Assembly: GCF_037975245.1 (NCBI RefSeq)
Contig: NC_092580.1
Span: 7,726,501 to 7,790,500 of the forward strand
Length of the DNA stretch: 64,000 bases
Reading direction: 5' to 3'
Source of the DNA: Apostichopus japonicus
Taxonomy: Eukaryota > Echinodermata > Holothuroidea > Aspidochirotida > Stichopodidae
Shown: positions 42,642 through 55,792 of the stretch, piece by piece
Position numbering within the stretch: position 1 is the first letter of the stretch
How the letters are laid out: each line of letters opens with the position of its first letter
Made by a program: the position numbers and the translations under genes
Notes under the pieces: generated by a model
Database searches by the model: none
Seen by the model: only the letters and a program-made list of their open reading frames with translations
Told to the model about the DNA's origin: nothing

Positions 42642-45600
42642 CTCTCCCTTTCTCATTTTTCTTTTATATACCCTCCTTCTGCATGACCATTAGTTTTCAT
42701 GCCTAACTGCAAATAAACTAGCATGTTGCTAATATTGTCTTTTCTAGGAGAACAAAGGACTCTTTGTTATAATTATAGTTCACACAACAATTATACCATA
42801 CCTCTTGATACTGAGCCATTTTGAAGCGCAAACGGTTGGTAAATCGGGGTCCATTTTAGTATTCTATGCATATTTGGAGGCAGGGTAGATACTAAGGAAT
42901 AAAAAGAAACGTGCTATAATGCTATATATATATGAAATGATAGACAGTTGGAAAATCCAGAACAGTGAAAAAACTTCCAGCCTCCACTGGGTTCGAACCC
43001 GGGCCTCCCGCTTTATATGCGGACACTCTAACCAACTATAGGCTATGGACGCTGATTGTATATCCAGAGGTTCGAAACCGGTAAGGAAGGTCGTAATTCC
43101 ACTGTAGGCGTTTGTCACCTGTATCGAACAGTATACTAGTTCTGTTTTGGTGACATATTTTGCCTTTCTCTAGAATTCAAACATGATGCTAACCAACTCG
43201 AAATCATTTGTGATTTCTAAAGCCGTATATGTATATGTTATATATATATATGTTTTGCTGTACTTGAAACTTTCGAACGGGGGACATGTTTCCTTTGCTG
43301 TGATATCATTGCGAACCAATCTTTCAATGATGTTTTGTACCGTCGGACAAATATATGGTCCTGCCACACACTTTTTCTACAGCCTATGACAGATAATACT
43401 TCTGCACCATCACCAAGCCCGCTAGGAAGGTTCAAGAAGTGCCTGATAACTTATTGTGATAGCGGTTTGCAAGCCTCAAACATTGTATGAAAATAGTATA
43501 ATGAGATTATTCGGTATGTGATGCATAACTCGTCAAAAATAGTATTGTTCACAAGTTCCTGTTTGGGGTCAGTTTATAACAGCAAGGACACTATATCCAT
43601 AAATAAACATATCACAATCCAAATGATATTTCGTTGCGGTTAAGCGGAATCCATCTAACCACATTTGCAACAACCATTCTAGTATTGTTTCCTGGACTCT
43701 CCAGAATACACTGTAAATAAACATTGAAAGTCAGCATCCTGCAATCAGAAATATTTTGATGAAATAATAACTAATGTTATCTACCTCTTGCCGTTGGAAG
43801 CTGAATGTTAGATATGATGAAATCTCCTCCGTCATCACTTTTTCCAGAAAGTGGTAAGCTCAGGGTTGTCACAGGTGTTAAGAATCCGTATTTATGAGAA
43901 AGTTGCAACATTCTGGATGCAGAGATGGATTTTTCATATGCTGATCTTCTTGTCCTTAATTGATGAGACAAATCTTTGATCTTGGTGAACGCCCAAAGCC
44001 GCTCTAAAACTCCATTATCGTCAATATTCCTTTTTGTGCGTTTCATATCTAACTAAAAAAAAAAGAAATCCCCCCAAAAAATCGCGCTATTAATTCGATA
44101 GACAGTTCTCGACATTTAGTGAAAATTTGAGCTGATGTGAAATATAAATATAACTAAAGATAGTAGTGACAGATTTGTGATTAGTTTCCATTGCAATTTG
44201 TAATTTAATGATGAGTTCACATTGTAATATATATTGTCATGAATAGTTCACATTGCAATCTTTATTTATCATCATAAAGAGTTCATATTTTGCAATTTAT
44301 CATATTACTTAGAGTTCACATTGCATTTATTATCACGAAGAGTTCACATTCCAATCTATATTGTCATGAACAGTTCACATTGCAATCTACTTAATCAGCA
44401 TAAAGTTCACATTTCAATCTATGATTTTACGAACTGTTTGTATCACATTCTATAATGTCATGCAGAGTTCACATTGCAATCTAAATAATCATCATAAAGT
44501 TCACATTTTTCAATCTACGATTTCACGAACAGTTTGTATTATATTCTATATTACTATATGTATGAGTTCACACTGCAATCATGAATGAGAGTTCACGTTA
44601 CAATATAAAATATTACCACGAAGAGTTCACATTGCGATCCAAAAGGCCTATATGTCACGAAGGGTCTACACTGAACTATCTACATACATATGAATAAAAG
44701 TTGACGATAAAATCGTTATTATTATTATTATCATGAAGTTTTCACATTGTGATTTATAATTCGTTAGAAAGAAGATATATTTACCAAATTTAGTCGGTTT
44801 TTGACAAGGAAGATCTTTTTTCCATCTTTCCCTTCTCCAGAGATGGTCACGTTTAAGAAAGGTTGCTTTAATCTATCTGATATCATTCCAGCCACTAGAA
44901 GTTCTTGCCCGTCCATGTAGGCCAAAAAGTTACTGCGAGTTATCGTAGAGTTAATCACAACTTCTTTATCACTGATTATGTTAACGTCATACAGGACTGG
45001 TTTGATATTGTCCTGAAAGAATGTGCTCATTTCATCTGAAGCCTTGTCACTGGCCTCGATTTGTGAATAGCGTCCTCGGTTGTTTCTGGCTAAATTACGT
45101 AATAACGACTCGTCGACGTCATTGCCAATACCGATACAGAAGATAGCTATTCTGTCGCTGCAGATATTGGTCACACTTGTTGTGATACGGGCTGAGTCTG
45201 TGCTCCCGACAGACGGGACGCCGTCGGTTAAAAATACGATAGAACGATATATCCGCTGGACATCTTTGAAGGACTTTGCTGCAACGATTAGCGCTTCTTT
45301 GATGTTTGAACCTAAACAAATGTAAAATTACAAAAAAGGAAACATTGAATTGTTCATTTTACAAGACAAGAATTGTAAATCATTGTCTGAATTTAAACGA
45401 GAACTTCACTTTATAACGTGGTAATAGCACTATTGGCATTATTCTTTTCTTCGCGGTGTTTGGTACACGCAATCATTAGAGGAAAGCGTTCGCCAAAAAA
45501 TCAGTTATTTGAATGTCAAACGTGACTATATACTATGGCACAACTCTGGCCTCAATTACACTTGGTTGCAAAACACCTGATGGCCGGGGGTGGGGTGAGG

Positions 45601-48600
45601 TGGGGTGGGGGTCATACCTCCATGTGGATGAAGCATGTTTATAAACCGGGACGCAGAGGTAATCTGTTTCTTGCTGGCAAATACAAAGTCCGGTTTCCAC
45701 TTATAAGCGTTGTTGGCAAAAGTAACAATGTTGAATTTGTCATCAATTGGAAGAGACCTCAAAATGGCGATGATTCCCGACTTGGTCTGCATTAGTTTGG
45801 TACCGGCCATTGACCCACTTATGTCAATGATAAAGATAGTATGTTTGGGTATTGGTAACAACCCGCCAGGCGAGAAATAGTAAGCAAAGTAGCTATTCTC
45901 GGTCTGAAATATAAAGAGAAAGTATTATGTCAACATCAAATCAGTTACGGTTATGCAACCAAATTTTTATTCAGTTACCACATTATGTGCAGTATGTGGA
46001 AAGAATTTGTTAACTATATAGTGTTTGAACTGTTTTAAAGAGCAACTATAACAGAGATTCTGTATGGCAACACCCATGCATGCTTAAATGCGCAGGATTA
46101 CGATTGAAACAGCTGCGTCGAATGCTGATGATGTGTGTGTATATTAAGTACACCCTGCAATGAGTCCGTGTGTTGCGTATTACTATGGAAGTTGGAGTTC
46201 CCTTTAGACATCGCAAAGACTTGCTATTTTGTTATAGATGAATTGTCCCAATAATCTTAACTCAAACCTAAGATGGATGCAGCCCTTCCCAATTGCTGTT
46301 CCCTCTACTATGTTGCCTACCGTTAAGAGGGAGGGAGGGGGGGGGGGCGTAAATAACAATGAGACGCTCCATATTATAACATTACATGAGGGTCGCAAAT
46401 TTGTTGGAATTCATAGACCAAACAAGGTAGGGTCTACTGGAAGTGATCCCATAAATATATACTTGAATTAAGGATATGGTGAACAGCTGTGCGTATATCA
46501 TATATATCTATAATCGGACAGAACCAGTTGTGGTTATAGAATTACACTAAATATCCCTATTAAATCAAGGTTATGGTATAAATCGATGCAGATAACATTT
46601 ATGAAACCACCGGGTGTGATCGCATGCTTGCATAATCAAGCAAGGATCCTCCAATGAAATGTAAGATTAAGACCTTGGTAATTTGTTAGTAAAATACATC
46701 GTATAGACAAATAATGCAAATGAAACGTGCAACAAGAAACCTCAGTTATCATATGTCTTGTTGAAAGTCACACAACGTCACTTCAAGCAATCGTAATTTA
46801 TGTACGCTTCTTGTCGGTAATTCATGAAAAAGCGGAAACGGTTGTACAAGGTCAAGAGCTCATAGGTGCTTTACCCAGTCAGATAGACCTGGTATTTCAA
46901 TTACATGAAGAAAGTCTGAAGACTACGGGATCATTTACACATCAAAAAGTATAATAAAGCTTACATGTTTGCCTGTGGATTGAAACAAAAATATAGATCA
47001 ATAAAAAGTACATTGAAAAAGTAGATAACATATATGGAGTAAATAAAATGTAGGTCAAACATTTGAGAGAACTTTGGCATGTTTAGCATGTAGAGTGATC
47101 AGCTCAGGAACAACCTCCTATTTCTGTGAGCAACAGAACTTGATATCATACCTTCTGCTTAGAGATATTACATCACAGCCGTATCACACAGAAAATTTAA
47201 AGTGTTATATGTATAGTCAATGTGTCAGCTATCCAGGGACGTTCATACTAAACCAAGCTTAGAGGCCTCGTTAGTTGTCCGCATATCTTTCAGCAGATTG
47301 TGGTGTAATGTTATGAAATTTAATGTAGTAGATTGTAGGGTAGTACAGTGTAATGTAGTATAGTGTCATGTAATGTTATACAGTGCAGTGTGATGTAGTG
47401 TAGTATGAGGTAGTGTAATGTAATGTAGTATAGTGTGATGTAGTGTATAGTTTGATGTAGTAAAGTGTGATAAAGTGAAGTGTGGTGTAGTGTAGTGTGA
47501 TGTAGTGTAGTATTAGGTAGTGTTATGTAATGTAGTATAGTGTGTGGTGTAGTGTATAGCTTGATGTAGTAAAGTGTGATGTAGTGAAGTGTGGTGTAGT
47601 GTAGTGTGATGTAGTGTAGTATGAGGTAGTGTTATGTAATGTAGTATAGTGTGATGTAGTGTATAGTTTGATGTAGTAAAGTGTGATAAAGTGAAGTGTG
47701 GTGTAGTGTAGTGTGATGTAGTGTAGTATTAGGTAGTGTTATGTAATGTAGTATAGTGTGTGGTGTAGTGTATAGTTTGATGTAGTAAAGTGTGATAAAG
47801 TGAAGTGTGGTGTAGTGTAGTGTGATGTAGTGTAGTATGAGGTAGTGTAATATAGTAAAGTGTGATGTAGTGTATAGTTTGATGTAGTAAAGTGTGATGT
47901 AGTGAAGTATGGTGTAGTGTAGTGTGAGGTAGTGTAGTATGAGGTAGTGTATTGCATGCAGTATAGTGTGATGTAGTGTATAGTTGATGTAGTAAAGTGT
48001 GATGTAGTGAAGTGTGGTGTAGTGCAGTGTGATGTAGTGTAGTATGAGGTAGTGTAATGTAATATAGTATAGTGTGTGGTGTAGTGTATAGTTTGATGTA
48101 GTAAAGTGTGATGTAGTAAAGTGTGGTGTTGTATAGTGTGGTGTAGTGTAGTACAGAATAGTGTGATATGGTGTAGTGTAGTACAATATAGCGTAGTGTC
48201 CTGTTGTTATGTTATGTTGTGTAGAATAGCGTGTATCGTACTGCAAAACAGTGTAATTCGTTCATACAACGAACGTCTTATATATATTTCAATGACTGTA
48301 TCTCATTATCTATGAATATTATAAGGCTTAACCAGAACGAAACAGTTTCAAGCCTACCATCCAACGCAAACTACATATATAATTTGTTTATTAGTGTGAT
48401 AATGAAACACATGCATTTACCTGAAGAACGTCGCTGGACCACTTTGAAACTGTGTACCGAAGTTCCATAATGCCATAATCATCATCATCATGTTCATCTT
48501 CGGAGGAATACTTTGAGCTCCATTGTTCATCAAGAACTTTGCATGCGATGCTGGCTCGCGAGGAATCGCGCTGATGGGAGATGGAAACATTTCTATCAAG

Positions 48601-51600
48601 GCATGATGCTTCCACAGACCTTAGACCTTGTGGTTCAGTCACATCTACTTGGACTTCCAAAAGGGATGTTTTCTAAAAGGAAAAACAAACACAATTATTG
48701 TTACAAAGTTGAAGCTGGGAAAGGCTGGGAAAGGCTGGGAAAGGCTGGGAAAGGCTGGGAAAGGCTGGGAAAGGCTGGGAAAGGCTGGGAAAGGCTGGGA
48801 AAGGCTGGGAAAGGCTGGGAAAGGCTGGGAAAGGCTGGGAAAGGCTGGGAAAGGCTGGGAAAGGCTGGGAAAGGCTGGGAAAGGCTGGGAAAGGCTGGGA
48901 AAGGCTGGGAAAGGCTGGGAAAGGCTGGGAAAGGCTGGGAAAGGCTGGGAAAGGCTGGGAAAGGCTGGGAAAGGCTGGGAAAGGCTGGGAAAGGCTGGGA
49001 AAGGCTGGGAAAGGCTGGGAAAGGCTGGGAAAGGCTGGGAAAGGCTGGGAAAGGCTGGGAAAGGCTGGGAAAGGCTGGGAAAGGCTGGGAAAGGTGGGGA
49101 AAGGCTGGGAAAGGTGGGGAAAAGCGGAAGGTTGGGGAAGGCGGGAAGAACGTGGTGGTGAGTTATACATATGCCTATGGATTTTTATTTTGAGTCATTA
49201 GAGACATCACCTGGAAAGAGGAGGTTAAAGCCACATTTAAGAAAATCACAAAAAGAGTACTGTGAAATCTTAAAATTGTGAACACACATATATAAGTATA
49301 TACTCTAACGAGATAGGACTGCTTAGATATGTCACACCTCATTTGAAAATGCAATAGACAGTAGTCAGGACGTTAAAGTGTTTTGACACCATTTGTACTT
49401 TTAATAGTTTAAATTATATTTGTATTTTATGTTTTTTCGATGGAAATTTAAAGAGGTTACAATTTAGCTTAATTTAGTTACCAACACCAGTGACATTTAA
49501 CCTTCTTCCACTATATGATATCAAATTATTGTCGGCAAACAACATAATTTATGGAGGAAATTATTCCTTTTTCACGGAGAGTTTAATAGAGTCAACTCCA
49601 ACACTTTTCGTTGTACTTTCGCATACATTCGTTGCGATTTTACTCATAGCATCTTGAATCCATAATGCATAAATAATTTTAATGGCTTCGGAAATAGATT
49701 TCGTCTGCATCTAAAATCATTTCCGTTTGATTTATGTTGCACTGAAATTGGTTATGGAGTTTTGATGTGATTCTAAAATGTTTATTCCAACATTGCCTCC
49801 GCAATAAACAGTTTATAACTGGAACGCCATGTGAGATCGAAATTAACTGATTGAATCAAACGTCAAGTCGTATATGTCGCAAAAGATATGAAAAACAAAT
49901 TTTGTTAGCTTAGAACAGGACCATTAGCAATGCCTCATTGGAACATGCGCATGCCTGACGAGAGTGTGGGGGTGGGGGGGGGGCACAGGGCGCTATGAAT
50001 ATCAATGATAATATGGAGGGCCCGCAAAGTATCGAATAAAGCATAACTGATTTCTCAATTGCATAATATTCGTAACAATATAAGTAAAAATGAAGAGTGA
50101 AAACAGATGGTCCTGTGACACAAATGTTCCCGGATCCTTGGTGGACCTCGGTGGCCCTCGGTGGTCCTCGGTGATCCTCGGTTGCTTTGAACTTGAGCAG
50201 GCGTTTTGGGAAGGATATATATAGTAGAAACGTTTGCCAAATGTTTGGCCAGAAATATGATTATTTTCTCTCTTTTTTTAATGTTAAAGACCTTCTGCAG
50301 CGATCTAGTTCTACCATGACCTATAGTCAATTTACCGGGCCAGACAAGTATGAGGTATACACCTGCATGGCTACTTGCAACATTTGGTTTGGAGTGCAAT
50401 GACATTAGAGTATACATTCAACAATATCGCGATAACATCCAAAGACTATATAAACCGATGAACAATCAGAGATTTTAGACAAGATGAAAATACTTGGTTG
50501 GATTTTTCCAATCTTTTTCCTTATCTATATCTTAGTTTTTCCTCATTCGCACCATTATCTCAAATACATTTTTACAGTTGATCAAACACATAAATATCTC
50601 AAAAGATGATAATGTGAGATATTACCATTGAAATGATCCCCTATGAACCCTGCTAACAGGAAATGACTAAGTCATTGCCTATCATCCAGGTCTCCAACAA
50701 TGAACTCAGCTGGTGTGTTCTCATAACAGACACAGCCTGAAATCGGGGTCTATATAACCGTATTTATTATAATAATTGGAAATTGTAACTTTCCTTCTGA
50801 ACCCTTTCAAAGTTATTTTGAAGTGTTCCGTTGCGGTATGGTCTCAATCGACCCATGACGTGCAGAGACTAGTATTATTTAGTCACATTTATACTTCAGG
50901 GTGTGTACTTTCACATGACATGAAATAGTGTAATAACCGAACGAGTTAACGACGTGTAAATGATTAACCGTTGTTCTTATCAATGTTTTAATGAGACTGG
51001 TTGATGGAGTACTAATTGAGGTGTGAAGTAACATTTTCCTGTTTTGACAACCCTGTTCGAAAGTTGATTGTCAAGCGACTTTGCTGTTTTAGCTGACATT
51101 ATCCGAAATGTTTGCTGTAATATTGCTGGCATATTCTGTAGGAATTATGGAGTAACACTTTGGGACTTAGGCCTAAGGGTAAGGGAAGGGGTGGGGTGGG
51201 TGATACAATTAAAAGTGATTTCAATTGAAAAGAATCTTCCAAAGGTACAGCCACCATTTCCAAAATACTGTGATACACTCCCGACCATTAATACACACTA
51301 TTATTAGTCCAGGTCTTATTTATGGACTATTTTTTTGTTTTGAAAAATGTCGGGCCCTTTAAAGATGCTGAGGTTCATCAACCAAAGTGACTGGACTACT
51401 TAGTCTAACACAGGGACCATTAGATCAGTTCATACAGATTGCGCAACACAAAGTCAGCAGGAAAACATAAAAACACGAAATATAATTAAAGCCCTCTTTT
51501 CAGATTAAAGGAAGCTAAGCGACCCTTCTTAATCTTTCCCCTGAAAGTTCGTCTGCTACGTAATACAATACTCTTATTATTGTTTATTTCCTGCAACGTG

Positions 51601-54600
51601 GGAGCCATTTTGGTTAAACATTTTCTTGTAATAATACTCCCTTTGTGAGAAATGCCCCTTTAAAATTTCTGCCCCCCTCTTTTTTTTGGCTACGTCCCGG
51701 CCTTTTGACTGCCTCCTTAAGCTTACTTGTTTTGTCACACTGCTGTATTTTTTTGACGGATACAGACTCATTATAAATATTCATTATTATTTTTTATTAG
51801 CAATGGAATTTTTCTAAAATTCTGCCTAAAGTTTCTTTTCAAAACAGACGTTTCTTTTTTCTTACTTTCCAGTAAGGTGACTACCCTACAGATACGTGAG
51901 CTGTTGCTCTATCATTTATGAATCCGTTTCAGACGTTATCTGTGGTATTTCTGTCCAGGCGCTAAGAAATGAGTTAAGTTCATCCTTTCAATATTATTTG
52001 TACGGTAGGATATCTGCATGTCTGGATAAGTAACTGACTTACCAAGTGGGGTGATAGGTCAACACTATACTTGTAAGATCCCTTGAAACGTTCGATTACT
52101 TCCATATGAGTCAAACTGAAGGCGACTTGTGACCCGGCTGAGATTGAGGTTTCAATCAGGAACATATCTTCGCACCTGCATGCATATATATCGAACACAA
52201 CATATGGTGAGTACATTTACACAAGGATGTAATGGCTTCCTTACGGAAGAACACAAAGAAAAGGTTGCTCTCTCTGGCGCCGCCAATTTATGAATTAATC
52301 TTACCTCAAATGTAATAACAGAAGACGATAATAGGAAAGAAAGATAAGCGAAGAATGAAGGTTGGACTTGTTTACATGTAAACCTATGCGTTGACTATAT
52401 CATCTACTATGAGTTGATAATTGAAGAAACCAACATTTATTGCAAGTAATGACGAACCATAAATAATGAAATCATTTACGATGTTTTGAGTTTGCTAAGC
52501 GATTTTTCTTTTACATAAAAACATATTAAATAATGAAATATTTGAGGACTACGTTGACTCTCGGTTCTAAAGCGTTAGAATCCAATCTTTAAACAGTGTC
52601 GAGGATGATGCCTCTGACGAGCTTTATGTACGTGTGGTCCTATAGCTTACAGAGTCTTCACGATAGGGTAACAAATTACTCGTCTTGAACTAAACTAACA
52701 TGACGTCACTCCTCGATACGATTGAAATCCACTCCTTTAAAGCAGGCATGATCATAGACACTATAGGCATATATGGCATCAGGCGCGGCGGAACGGAAGA
52801 ATTATTGGGGGGGGGGGGCTAATGTGTGGAGACCATCTAAGCGGAGCGCCAACATCGGTTGGCGCGGAGCGTACAAGAAAATTTTGGGTTTTTCAAACCC
52901 CCAGATTGCCGGAAACGGCACTTCCCGAGTGTTTTATGCTGCGAATACCTAGCCCTAAAATATGGGTCTCAAGCCTGCAATTTCTCAGATTGCACGTAAA
53001 AGTCTGTAAAAACATTGTAATTTGTATATTCGATAATGTTTTAAGAGAGTAGCTATTACTCGTAGTGTACTCGCAAAGACGTTTTTGAGTGTAGTAAGGG
53101 CAGTGGCGGAGCTAGGGGTATTGGTCGGGGGGGGGGCAAGAATGGTCTGTAGGGGCGCTTTCGACACTATCTAAGAGGAGCGCCACCACAGGTTGGCGCG
53201 GAGCGTACAGAAATTTTTTGAGTAAAGATACTCCCTAGATTGCAGGAAATGACCCTTTCCGGGCCTTGCTAATTTGCAGATAAACAGTGAATAAATAGGT
53301 GTCGTCTCCATTTTGTCGGAAAATTACACCAACAGAATATGACAAATGTCAATAGGTATTTGAGAGCGCAATAAAATAGTCAATAATCGCGAATAAGTAA
53401 AAAGTAGTGCTGAAAAGGGCGCCAGCAGTCCATTTGAGTCCGTCGGGGGGGGGGGGCATCCGCCCCCTGACTGTATATATGGACGCTCCGTCACTAAGTA
53501 AGGGGATGTTGGAGAACTGGCTGAAATGAGGCAAGTCATTGGCCTAAGACGAAGTTGTGTTACGCTTACCGGTACTCACATTCACTGCTTCCACTTTTCA
53601 CGGGGCGTGAAGACGCGGTTGGGGTGACAATAAGGTCTAAAGCCAGGGGACGGGCCGAGGGTCCCCCGGCAATTACTAAAATTATTACACCTATATAGTA
53701 TACGTGTGCATCGGACAGATCGACAAGTGTGCATTGAAAAATGGGCAGATGCACGTTTCGGAGCCTTGGTAAATATTGGGGGGGCTTATCATGCATTTGC
53801 CCCCTCAACTTTTTCATTGGGGGGGGGGGGGGGGCTGAGCCCCCCCCAAGCCCCCCCCCCCGGTTCCGCCGCCACTGTATGGCATGACATTTTATATAAG
53901 GTCCCGAAGAGGGTTAAAGATTTTAGGGAGAAGGTGTGTCCCTGGGGTCGTTGTGGCCGGACCCCATAGAATTATAGCCCACATCATACCCCACTCCCCT
54001 AAACCCAACCAAACAAGCCACCATATACCCACCCCTACACACAGAGATTATAATGAAACACTTAAACTGTAATGAAATTTGGCCATTCAATAATATTTTA
54101 GGGATTAGATTAAGACGTCTTACTTTTTAAATCTGTCTCGCCGATCCGAGGGGTTGTCATGACATCGTGTCACGTGATCCTCTGCTGTGAGATCTGTGAT
54201 CTCACTATGGAATGTAACACCGTCAACAGACCTTTGAAAGAATCAATTTATCATTAATCTATTTAGTTACTTTCTAATAAACTGGTAATAATTTTGTGGA
54301 TGCGACAAGGGGATAACAGGTTATCGGAATCTACATGGAAACGGTCTTTTTCTACTTTGCTTTACACGTGAAATTGAACAGCCTTCCCTACCCCCATCCC
54401 TCCCCCGGAAAAATACTTTTAGCTAACAAACATAGCAAACATTGTCAAGTTAAGAAGCGAAGAAATAAAATCATTTTATCCAAGAAAATGATGCTATTTA
54501 CTTTGCAATATGTAAAATAAACCATGCAACAATTGAAGTTGTTCAAACTTTTGGAGGAGAAAGCAAATGGTATATATAGGGCTAAAACCATATACACATG

Positions 54601-55733
54601 CAAACATACATGAAACCTTCCTATTACAATAATTGTCTTCGTCTGTTTTGAAAATGTGATTCTGATGCTAGATTGCTTCCGTACTATACATTTATACTTA
54701 CATATCGAAGCTGGTAACGAGGGAGTCCATATTGAGTAATACACCAAAGGTGATATCCTGTGGCTTATCCAGGTTCTTGTTGTGGAAAGTCGCGACTGTT
54801 GAGGTGGTAGCGAGCCTGGATGATATGGTTGTACTAATCAAAACACTGTTATATTTGACTTCATGTACCTGTTTTGCGATAAGGAAATCAGAAAGAATCG
54901 AAAAGGATGAATTCGCTCTACAAATCACGTACCAGCCATTGGCGGAACACTGACTGTGAGTGAGTGACTGGTGGTTGAGGGGGGGGGGGGTTAAACTTCC
55001 TCCACTGATTTAGGTAGAGGCATCAATCTTTATGGAATGGCCAGAGACAAATAAAGTATTTTATAAAGGAGGGGTAGCCCGGGGCCCTTTAAAACGACTA
55101 ACTTGAGGCTGGGGTTCTGGAGATCCTCCCACGCAATTAACAACCTTAGGCTTAAAGGTTGAGACGTCAGTTTGCGCATTCTGGGGTATATAGACAATAA
55201 ATTAGGCCTCTGATCAGCTCTTAACGCAATGTTGTAAAAATAAATACTCTTTCATTTGTGTATGAGGTTGAAAAGGTGAGTTTTATGTCCGTAACAGTGG
55301 TCTAATTCTCCCCCCTGATGCATGTTAAAAATTACCCCGATAGGACCATTAATGGTCCCATGGACCCCCTACCCGAATTAGGATGGAATGTGGGGCGTCA
55401 TGGCCCCTTGCGTCCTACCCTCCCCATCTGTACCATTTTAGCTGCATTGAACAGAACATCCGTATTAAATGATACAGACTTGTTCAACTTAATAAGGCTT
55501 GCCAAAATCATATGTGATTATTTTTAATTATTACATTTCAGTTGTGAGAATCTCCTGTACTCAAAGGTATCCACCGAGTGACAATTTTCGACAGAACGAA
55601 TACACATTTGTTCCTAATTATTAATTATCTACTTTATTCATTATGTAATTCTGAAATAGGACAATGGTGCAATATATCTATCTTTGTATATATCTATCTT
55701 TGTATATATATATATATATATGAAAACGTAATG

Positions 55734-55792
<59 letters not shown>

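Noticed and set aside
42804-42862. Nearer acceptor (...gcatag) for the ITIH-B cassette exon
   Set aside because: It brings a stop in the required phase; the acceptor at 42892 gives an open 90-bp exon.
47632-48246. 204-residue ORF rich in Thr, Tyr, His and Leu
   Set aside because: It is the translation of the 107-bp minisatellite; composition explains the lack of stops.
48711-49139. CRISPR-like array
   Set aside because: The units are directly adjacent with no unique spacers, and the DNA is eukaryotic.
48513-49193. 226-residue ORF with GKAGKGWERL repeats, also open in other frames and on the opposite strand
   Set aside because: A 10-bp repeat without stops is open in every frame. It overlaps a real exon on the other strand and has no independent coding evidence.
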